A stretch of 12,871 nucleotides of DNA from Pseudomonadota bacterium (lineage in GTDB: Bacteria; Pseudomonadota; Gammaproteobacteria; Acidiferrobacterales; Acidiferrobacteraceae): positions 1-12,871 of the forward strand of contig JAJZZU010000040.1 of the NCBI GenBank assembly GCA_021797365.1, read 5' to 3'. The notes below the pieces were generated by a model. The model saw only the letters and a program-made list of their open reading frames with translations, made no database searches and was not told the DNA's origin. The translations under genes and the position numbers were made by a program. Within the stretch, counting starts at the first letter, position 1. Each line of letters begins with the position of its first letter. Below are positions 6,396-11,904 of the stretch, piece after piece.

Positions 6396-8525
6396 CTAAA
6401 GAATCTTCAGGCCCGCATAGGCCAGGACCAGCCACTTTACACCGCTGGCCGCGAACTGCACCTGCACGCGCGCCTGCGCGCCGTGGCCCTCACTGTCAAT
6501 GATCACCCCCTCGCCAAAGGTCGCGTGCGCCACGCGACCACCGATCGACGGCCCACCCGGGGCGGCCGCCGATAGCGGGGACGGGGCGGCCGCCGCCAGA
6601 GGCGGACGGACATGATCGAGGAGGTGGTCGGGGATCTCGGCCAGGAATCGCGACGGCGGTGAATAGCGGTCCTCGCCGTGCAAACGGCGGGTCTCGGCAT
6701 AACTTAAGGTGAGTTCGCGCATGGCGCGCGTGATCCCGACATAGCAGAGCCGGCGCTCCTCTTCCAGGCGCGCCTCGTCATAAAGAGAGCGCTCATGCGG
6801 GAACAGCCCCTCCTCGAGACCGGTCAGGAACACCACCGGGAACTCGAGACCCTTGGCGGCATGCAGGGTCATGAGCTGGACCGAGTCCTGCCCCTCCCCG
6901 GCCTGCCCCTCCCCGGCCTCGAGCGCGGCATGCGCCAGGAACTCCAGGACCGGCTGCCCTTCGTGCTCCTCGGCCATGAAAAATCGCGCCGCCGACACCA
7001 GCTCTTCCAGATTCTCGCCACGCGCCTCGCCGCGCTCGCGACCCTCCTCGCGATAGAAATCGAGCAGGCCGGTCTCCTTGAGAATGGCCTCGATCAAGGC
7101 GTCCAGGGATGTGGTCGCGGCGTCCGCCGACAGCCGCTCGATCAGGTTCACGAAGCCGCGCACCGCCGCGGCCGCGCGACCGCTCAGGCCACCGTCGGCC
7201 ACGAGCACGACCGCCGCCGCCCATAAGGACGTGCCGTCGCCCCGAGCCTTGGCGCGCAGGACTTCGACGGTGCGCGCGCCGATACCGCGCGTCGGCACGT
7301 TGACGACACGCTCGAAGGCCGTGTCGTCATCGCGATTCATGGCTAATCGCAGGTAGGCGAGGGCATCCTTGACCTCGGCGCGATCGAAGAACCGTAGTCC
7401 CCCGTAGACGCGATAGGGTATGCCGGCACGCACCAGCAGCTCCTCGAAAAGGCGCGACTGGGCGTTGGAACGATACAGGATGGCGACATCGCGCGGACGG
7501 CCGTCCTCGGAAAGCAGCCTGCGGATACGCTCGATGACGAATTGCGCCTCGTCCACCCCGCTGTAGGCGGCATAAACGGCCACCGGGCGACCCTCGCGCC
7601 CGGCGGTCCACAAGGTCTTGCCGAGGCGTTTGGCGTTGTGCGCGATCACGGCATTGGCGGCCTCGAGGATGCGCCCGGTGGAGCGGTAGTTCTGTTCGAG
7701 CCGGATGGTGCGCGTACCCGGATGATCGCGCTCGAAGCGCAGGATGTTCTCGACCTCGGCGCCGCGCCACCCGTAGATGGACTGGTCATCGTCGCCCACC
7801 ACGAACAGGTGGCCGCCGGCGCCGAACAACCGCAACCATTCGTACTGGACGAGGTTGGTGTCCTGGAATTCGTCGACCAGCGTATGCCGGAAGCGCCGCT
7901 GGTAATGCTCGCGCACCGCGGGATGGCCGCGCATCACCTCGAGCGTGGCGAGCAGGAGCTCCGCGAAGTCGACGAGGCCCTGCTCACGGCACAAGGTTTC
8001 GTAGGCCTGGTAGACCTGGAGGAGCGCGCGCTGCGTCGGATCGGCGAGCGCCTCCACCTTCCGCGCCCGCCGCCCGGCTTCCTTATGGCCATTGATGAAC
8101 GCCTGGACCATACGCGGCGGGTAGCGCGCCTCATCCAATGCCTGGGCGCGCATGAGGCGCTTGACCAGACGCTGCTGATCGTCGTTATCGATGATCTGAA
8201 ACGCCTCGGGAAGACCGGCCTCGCGCCAGTGGGCGCGCAGGAAGCGGTGCGAGAGACCATGGAAGGTGCCGATCCACAGACCAGACACGCTCTGCCGCAA
8301 GAGCCCCTCTACGCGCCGGCGCATCTCCGAGGCGGCCTTGTTGGTAAAGGTCACGGCGAGAAAGGAAAACGGCGAGGCCCCCCGGTCTACGAGCCAGGCG
8401 ATCCGATGGGTGAGGACACGCGTCTTGCCACTGCCCGCGCCCGCCAGGATACGCATGGGGCCGGGGGCGGCCGTGACCGCCTCGCGCTGGGCCTCGTTGA
8501 GGCCGTCGACGAACGAAGATTCCAT
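6396..8525 (-). CDS. uvrD: DNA helicase II (UvrD/PcrA-type, superfamily 1A)
   Basis: A 709-aa ATP-dependent 3'-5' helicase (E. coli UvrD 720) of nucleotide excision and mismatch repair. All motifs are intact: Walker A AGAGSGKT (28-35), TFTNKAA motif Ia, Walker B DEFQDTN (218-224), GDDDQSIYGWRGA (244-256), QNYRST (278-283), LMTLHAAKGLEFPVVFLTGLEE (motif V) and EERRLCYVGITRAM (motif VI). The C-terminus has FGEGVI followed by VKWLVLAYAGLKIL, the Tudor-like tail of UvrD that contacts RNA polymerase and UvrB in E. coli. The start MESSFVDGLNEAQREAV matches the E. coli N-terminus in position; the Shine-Dalgarno is weak. A perfect 15-bp tandem duplication (6887-6916) adds a GEGQA/GEGQD repeat just before motif V. 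A promoter candidate lies upstream. Confidence 0.97.
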   Translation of the reverse strand: MESSFVDGLNEAQREAVTAAPGPMRILAGAGSGKTRVLTHRIAWLVDRGASPFSFLAVTFTNKAASEMRRRVEGLLRQSVSGLWIGTFHGLSHRFLRAHWREAGLPEAFQIIDNDDQQRLVKRLMRAQALDEARYPPRMVQAFINGHKEAGRRARKVEALADPTQRALLQVYQAYETLCREQGLVDFAELLLATLEVMRGHPAVREHYQRRFRHTLVDEFQDTNLVQYEWLRLFGAGGHLFVVGDDDQSIYGWRGAEVENILRFERDHPGTRTIRLEQNYRSTGRILEAANAVIAHNAKRLGKTLWTAGREGRPVAVYAAYSGVDEAQFVIERIRRLLSEDGRPRDVAILYRSNAQSRLFEELLVRAGIPYRVYGGLRFFDRAEVKDALAYLRLAMNRDDDTAFERVVNVPTRGIGARTVEVLRAKARGDGTSLWAAAVVLVADGGLSGRAAAAVRGFVNLIERLSADAATTSLDALIEAILKETGLLDFYREEGRERGEARGENLEELVSAARFFMAEEHEGQPVLEFLAHAALEAGEGQAGEGQDSVQLMTLHAAKGLEFPVVFLTGLEEGLFPHERSLYDEARLEEERRLCYVGITRAMRELTLSYAETRRLHGEDRYSPPSRFLAEIPDHLLDHVRPPLAAAAPSPLSAAAPGGPSIGGRVAHATFGEGVIIDSEGHGAQARVQVQFAASGVKWLVLAYAGLKIL
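6887..6916 (-). repeat. Perfect 15-bp tandem repeat inside uvrD
   Basis: The unit CCTGCCCCTCCCCGG occurs twice in a row (6887-6901 and 6902-6916) and is followed by a further CCT. It stays in frame and encodes two GEGQ repeats at about residues 537-547 of UvrD, in a linker before motif V. A length change in multiples of 15 bp would keep the gene open. Confidence 0.95.
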
Positions 8526-8581
8526 GGCGCGAGTGTAACCCGCGGGCTAGGCGCGGGAAACCGTGGCGGCATGGTCTCGGC

Positions 8582-8616
8582 TGCGCGCATTGCAATGACG
8601 GCGCAAGTGGTGTCAA
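8582..8616 (-). promoter_or_regulatory. Candidate sigma70 promoter of uvrD
   Basis: On the minus strand a perfect TTGACA (8616-8611) is followed after 16 bp by TGCAAT (8594-8589, four of six matches to TATAAT). Transcription would start near 8582, giving a leader of about 57 nt before the uvrD ATG. The leader holds a 6-bp hairpin CCCGCG/CGCGGG (8539-8557). No LexA box (CTG-N10-CAG) was seen. Confidence 0.4.
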
Positions 8617-8646
8617 CTAGCGGGGTTACGTACTTTTGGGTACCTC

Positions 8647-9033
8647 ATGGACGAAATCCGCGATTTCGATCTCCATGCCGCCTGGATCCGCCGGGCGCAA
8701 ACCGATCTCCATGCCTTCCTCGAGGCCCTCGCCGCGCGCCTCGAGGGCGCGCTCCCGGGGCGCGTCCAGGTGGAACGTAAGCGCGACGGCCTGCTGAGTG
8801 CAACCCGCCACGTAACCGCGATCACTATCCAGGTCGACGGCAGTCGCTACCTCCTGGATGCCCACAATCATGACGTCCGCGCGAGCCGTCAGCACGAGGT
8901 GCGTGGCGTGGTACTGAAGACCGAATCCCTGCCGCTCGACCGCTGGCTGCAAGAGCTGGAAGACGATCTGCGGCGGCTGTCGGGGACCCTGGAGGGCGCG
9001 CGCGGGATCCTGCAAGACTTTCTGACATCATAG
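8647..9033 (+). CDS. Uncharacterised 128-aa protein, first gene of the YbjQ-PspA operon
   Basis: I do not recognise this family. The 128-aa protein has no signal peptide or membrane segment. An N-terminal amphipathic helix (about residues 8-36) is followed by a likely beta region (38-90, with VQVERKR, HVTAITIQVDGSRYLLDAH and VRGVVLKTES) and a charged C-terminal helix (93-126) rich in Leu, Glu and Arg. This alpha-beta-alpha layout suggests a small soluble adaptor or binding protein, which is inference only. No clear Shine-Dalgarno precedes the ATG and no upstream start is available in frame. It ends 8 bp before the first YbjQ-repeat gene, whose own ribosome site (AGGAGG) overlaps the stop region, so the two are almost surely co-transcribed and their functions linked. 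It diverges from uvrD. Confidence 0.75.
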   Translation: MDEIRDFDLHAAWIRRAQTDLHAFLEALAARLEGALPGRVQVERKRDGLLSATRHVTAITIQVDGSRYLLDAHNHDVRASRQHEVRGVVLKTESLPLDRWLQELEDDLRRLSGTLEGARGILQDFLTS

Positions 9034-9041
9034 GAGGCACC

Positions 9042-9941
9042 ATGGCCCGCTTTGGTCCACCCGCTGACCGCGCCCACGACGACGCGGGGTCGCTCGCCCG
9101 GCAGACGGCCTGGAATGAGGCGCTCACACGCGGTACGGTGCCGGCCTTCGTCAAGGAGCGGCTGGCCGAAACCATGACCGGCAAGCGACCCTGGGTCACC
9201 ACCGCCTCGCCCGCGGGCCTACTGACGCAGCGCTCCCATGGCATCCGCCCGCTCGGGCTCGTCTCTGGCAACTGCTGGTTCCAGTTCGGCTATTCCTGGA
9301 CACGCGGCCATTACGAGGGCTGGCACACAGCGCTCGATCGCCTGCGCCTGGAGGCCGGGCTCATGGGCGCCAATGCGGTCGTCGACGTCACCCTGCGCGT
9401 GCGGCGCATGCCGGGCACCGAGAATGAGGGCCACATGGACTACGGCGCCATGGGCACGGCCGTGCGCGTGGACGGGCTGCGCGAATCGGCCAATCCGGCG
9501 CTCGCCACGGTCTCCGCCCTCGAGTTCGCGCGGCTGCTCGAATCCGGCATCGTGCCCGTTGGGCTTGCCATTGGCGCCCATTATGATTGGTTCGTGGCGA
9601 CCGGCTACCAGACGGCGAACACGGCCTCTTTCTGGAACCAGGAGATCGCCCCGCTGTCGAGTTTTCTGACACGCGTGCGCCGCCAGGCCCTGCAGGAGCT
9701 GCGCGACGACGGCGTGCGTTTGGGTTCGGGCGTGCTCGCCCACACCCAACACACCGAGCTCTACCGCGTGGAGCCCGATGAGAACAATCCCTACCCGCGC
9801 TTCCTCGCGCGCTATATCGCGCTCGGCACCGCCATCCTCCACGATAGCCGCTCGCAGCGCCCGTTCGGCGTGCGTCCGGTAATGAGCGTGCGCAACCCGC
9901 GGCTGCTGGCCGCCACCGACACCGTAAGGGAGGTCTTGTAA
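9042..9941 (+). CDS. Tandem YbjQ-like (putative heavy-metal-binding) two-domain protein
   Basis: A 299-aa soluble protein with two diverged YbjQ-like modules. Module 1 (about 50-144) has the pattern PLGLVSGNCWF then LDRLRLEAGLMGANAVVDV and ending GAMGTAVRV, matching YbjQ landmarks (E. coli has a GVVTGEA segment, then [16 protein letters not shown] and SGTAVK). Module 2 (about 155-267) is more divergent: PVGLAIGAHYDW, RRQALQELRDDGVRLGSGV and ALGTAIL. The GNC of module 1 is GAH in module 2, so Cys78 is replaced by His180. A 50-residue N-terminal extension precedes the first module. A strong AGGAGG lies 5 nt before the ATG. The gene ends in TAATG, overlapping the next start by one base. YbjQ crystal structures are ring oligomers of unknown function; the metal-binding name is only putative. 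Confidence 0.8.
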   Translation: MARFGPPADRAHDDAGSLARQTAWNEALTRGTVPAFVKERLAETMTGKRPWVTTASPAGLLTQRSHGIRPLGLVSGNCWFQFGYSWTRGHYEGWHTALDRLRLEAGLMGANAVVDVTLRVRRMPGTENEGHMDYGAMGTAVRVDGLRESANPALATVSALEFARLLESGIVPVGLAIGAHYDWFVATGYQTANTASFWNQEIAPLSSFLTRVRRQALQELRDDGVRLGSGVLAHTQHTELYRVEPDENNPYPRFLARYIALGTAILHDSRSQRPFGVRPVMSVRNPRLLAATDTVREVL

Positions 9942-10765
9942 TGAGCGATACGGTCCCCGATCTGCCGCAACACGCGCGCGAGCGCCTGGAAGGTCTGCGC
10001 GATACCAGCCGCCGGGGCGGCATCTTCACCTCCGATTTCTCGGTCAACGAGTTTCTCATGGTGGGCGAGGCCGGCTTTGAGCCGCTCGGCCTGGTGGTGG
10101 GCTCCTGCATCTATCACACCGGCATCCAGTACGCGGGCTGGGCCAAGAACCAGGAGATGGCGGTGCTCTCGCAGGCCATGTACGAGGCTCGGGAACTGGC
10201 CATGACGCGCATGGAGCAGGAGGCGCAGTCGTTGTCGGCAGACGGCGTGGTGGGCGTGCGTCTGGAGGTCAAGCGCATGGACTGGGACAAGGATATCCTC
10301 GAGTTCCTGGCCATCGGCACGGCCATCGCCCATAGCAAGGGCCACCCGGGCTTCAAGGGGCCGGCCGGCAAGCCCTTTACGTCCGACCTCTCGGGTCAAG
10401 ACCTCTGGATGCTGCTGCAGTCCGGCTACCGGCCGCTGGCCCTGGTCATGGGCTCCTGCGTGTATCACGTGGCCCATCAAGGCATGTTCCAGTCGCTTGG
10501 CAATGTCGGCCGCAATGTCGAGATGCCGCTCTTCACCCAGGCGATGTACGACGCCCGCGAACTGGCCATGGAGCGTATGCAGCAAGAGGCCAAGGAGGCC
10601 GGCGCCGAAGGGGTGGTCGCAGTCCAGCTCCACGAGGGCTCGCACAACTGGCAGCCCCACGTCATCGAGTTCTTCGCCATCGGCACGGCGGTCAAGCCCA
10701 TAGAAGACACGGCCATCATCCCTGAACGACTGATCCCGCAGATTGTCATACCAGTAAACGACTAG
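9941..10765 (+). CDS. Second tandem YbjQ-like two-domain protein
   Basis: A 274-aa protein, a paralogue of the preceding gene, with two similar modules. Module 1 (26-130) reads FTSDFSVNEFLM, PLGLVVGSCIYH, QAMYEARELAMTRMEQEA, ADGVVGVRLEV and FLAIGTAI. Module 2 (145-252) reads FTSDLSGQDLWMLL, PLALVMGSCVYH, QAMYDARELAMERMQQEA, AEGVVAVQL and FFAIGTAV. Both align well with E. coli YbjQ ([24 protein letters not shown], then SGTAVK). Each module carries a block before the YbjQ core (F-T-S-D-[LF]-S, then x(6-9)-G-[FY]-x-P-L) and a GSC-[IV]-YH cysteine motif that E. coli YbjQ lacks. The start overlaps the upstream stop by one base (TAATG), typical of translational coupling. pspA follows after 16 bp. 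No membrane segment is seen, so it should be cytosolic, perhaps assembling into rings of paired modules. Confidence 0.85.
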   Translation: MSDTVPDLPQHARERLEGLRDTSRRGGIFTSDFSVNEFLMVGEAGFEPLGLVVGSCIYHTGIQYAGWAKNQEMAVLSQAMYEARELAMTRMEQEAQSLSADGVVGVRLEVKRMDWDKDILEFLAIGTAIAHSKGHPGFKGPAGKPFTSDLSGQDLWMLLQSGYRPLALVMGSCVYHVAHQGMFQSLGNVGRNVEMPLFTQAMYDARELAMERMQQEAKEAGAEGVVAVQLHEGSHNWQPHVIEFFAIGTAVKPIEDTAIIPERLIPQIVIPVND

Positions 10766-10781
10766 GTAGGGAGGTTTCCCC

Positions 10782-11477
10782 ATGAGTCTCTTCAAGCGTG
10801 CGGCCGAGGTCATAGAGGCCAAGTTCAGCAAGATCATCAATGCCGCCGAGGACCCGAACGACACCCTCGACCTCTCCTACGAAAAGATGCTCGCCGGGCT
10901 CCAAGAGACCCGCCGCCATCTCGCCGATGTCGTCACCGAGCAAAAGGTCCTGGAGCAACAGATGGCGGCCGCACAGGCCGAGATCACGCGCCACGACGGC
11001 GATGCCCGCCTCGCCCTGCAATCCAACCGCGAGGACTTGGCGCGCGCCGCGCTCACCCAAAAGCAGGCGGCGACCGTAAAGCTCGCATCGCTCACCGAGG
11101 CCCATGACAACATCGCAGCGCAAGTCCAAAAGCTCATCGAATATGAGCACAAGTTCCAGGAGCGGATCGACGCCTTCCGCACCCAGAAAGAGGTCCTGAA
11201 GAGCCAGTACGGCAGCGCGGAGGCCCAGGTCAAGGTCAACGAATCGCTGTCGGGCCTGAGCGAGAAGCTGGGCGGCGTAGGCGAGAGCGTGCGCCGCGCC
11301 AAGGACAAGACCGAACAGATGCAGGCCCGCGCCCAGGCGGTCGACACGTTGGCCGAGAGCGGGGTCCTGGATGACGGCGACGACCGGTCGCCCGCCGAGC
11401 GCGAACTCGAGAAGCTGCGCTCGGGAGGCGCGGTGGACTCGGAACTCGAGCGCCTCAAAAGCGAGATGAAGAAATAG
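10782..11477 (+). CDS. pspA: PspA/IM30 (Vipp1) family membrane-remodelling protein
   Basis: A 231-aa protein close to the usual PspA length (222 in E. coli). The N-terminal amphipathic helix MSLFKRAAEVIEAKFSKIIN is followed by AEDP and a nearly continuous alpha-helical coiled coil (about 25-190), with the characteristic LDLSYEKMLAGLQETRRHLADVV region, then a short charged tail. PspA/IM30 proteins are ESCRT-III-like: they polymerise on damaged inner membrane, limit proton leakage and, in enterobacteria, hold back the activator PspF. No pspF, pspB or pspC is present here; the partners are the two YbjQ-repeat proteins. A strong Shine-Dalgarno (TAGGGAGG, 10767-10774) lies 7 nt upstream of the ATG, so it may be translated more than the genes before it. 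Confidence 0.92.
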   Translation: MSLFKRAAEVIEAKFSKIINAAEDPNDTLDLSYEKMLAGLQETRRHLADVVTEQKVLEQQMAAAQAEITRHDGDARLALQSNREDLARAALTQKQAATVKLASLTEAHDNIAAQVQKLIEYEHKFQERIDAFRTQKEVLKSQYGSAEAQVKVNESLSGLSEKLGGVGESVRRAKDKTEQMQARAQAVDTLAESGVLDDGDDRSPAERELEKLRSGGAVDSELERLKSEMKK

Positions 11478-11552
11478 CGAATACCGGCCGGGCGGCACGG
11501 GATCTGTGACGCACGAGGCGCACGCCGGCCCTTCCAGGGATCGCCATACGGT

Positions 11553-11752
11553 TCACTGAGCCCATATTCCCGCCGTCACACCGACCCTGATTACCGTGAG
11601 AATCAGGCCCGCGCCCAGGAGAGGAAACGTGGCGATGCCACCGCCTGGCCTATTGGCGGGGCTATTGGAAGGCCCATGGCGCCTGGGCCCGCGATAATCG
11701 CCACAAACAGGCCCGACGCGACGCGCGCCGCCGTCTTGCAAAGAAGGACGCG
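11553..11752 (-). pseudogene. Possible frameshifted small membrane-protein gene
   Basis: Two minus-strand frames, joined by one shift near 11631-11650, give a plausible two-helix membrane peptide. The first half, open from just after a stop at 11755-11753, reads RVASGLFVAIIAGPGAMGLP. The second half reads GGIATFPLLGAGLILTVIRV and continues to GVTAGIWAQ, ending at a TGA (11555-11553). Each half alone is an odd fragment, but together they have the composition of two transmembrane helices. No start codon or ribosome site is visible for the first half. It could be a decayed gene, a sequencing error in a real small gene, or chance in GC-rich DNA. I recognise no family. Confidence 0.25.
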
Positions 11753-11840
11753 TCAACGGCAAATATCCCTGTTGTTTCCGGCAGTTACCAGCTCTCTTCT
11801 GCCACAGGCAATGATCTTGCAAAGAGTGACGTGTGCACGG
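11734..11840. repeat. Imperfect 26-bp direct repeat
   Basis: TCTTGCAAAG begins both copies, at 11734-11759 and 11815-11840, and 21 of 26 positions match (both also share GACG and end in ACGG). The copies start 81 bp apart with AT-richer non-coding DNA between them. They could be remnants of a mobile-element end or a protein-binding site. The function is unknown. Confidence 0.6.
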
Positions 11841-11841
11841 T

Positions 11842-11889
11842 GGAATGGAGTGTTAAACCCCGCTCATCGATGTGAGAGCATTCCATTCC
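11842..11889. repeat. Imperfect inverted repeat just downstream of the HipA-type gene
   Basis: GGAATGGAGTGTT (11842-11854) pairs with AGCATTCCATTCC (11877-11889) with 11 of 13 matches. The 22-nt loop contains CTCA/TGAG (11862-11865 and 11873-11876) around a TCGA core. It begins 16 nt past the HipA stop. It may end hipA transcription, although no T-run follows on the minus strand, or it may be a mobile-element terminal repeat. Confidence 0.5.
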
Positions 11890-11904
11890 CGTCGCTCGCT
11901 TGCA

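Larger units (their letters stand above)
11478..11904. other. Gap of 427 bp between pspA and the HipA-type gene
   Basis: No intact gene is convincing here. The stretch contains an apparently frameshifted small membrane-protein frame on the minus strand (11553-11752), an imperfect 26-bp direct repeat (11734-11759 and 11815-11840) and an imperfect inverted repeat just past the HipA stop (11842-11889). No clear intrinsic terminator for the pspA operon was found; only a weak GGCCGG/CCGGCC pairing with a large loop is seen near 11485-11530. It reads as a boundary between core operon and accessory DNA. Confidence 0.5.

Noticed and set aside
8579..8593. Possible sigma54 (-24/-12) promoter for the PspA operon, GG...GC near 8579-8593
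   Set aside because: The GG and GC elements are 11 bp apart instead of 10 and the TGGC part of the -24 box is missing.
8667..8715. 13-bp direct repeat CGATCTCCATGCC (8667-8679 and 8703-8715) in the 128-aa gene
   Set aside because: It encodes two DLHA peptides within one helix and has only two short copies; chance or simple codon reuse explains it.
7542..8780. A 412-codon open frame on the + strand, opposite uvrD
   Set aside because: It lies almost entirely antisense to the well-conserved uvrD gene and has no recognisable domain; long antisense frames are expected in GC-rich DNA.
11485..11530. GGCCGG/CCGGCC pairing after pspA as an operon terminator
   Set aside because: The stem is only 6 bp around a very large loop and no T-run follows.
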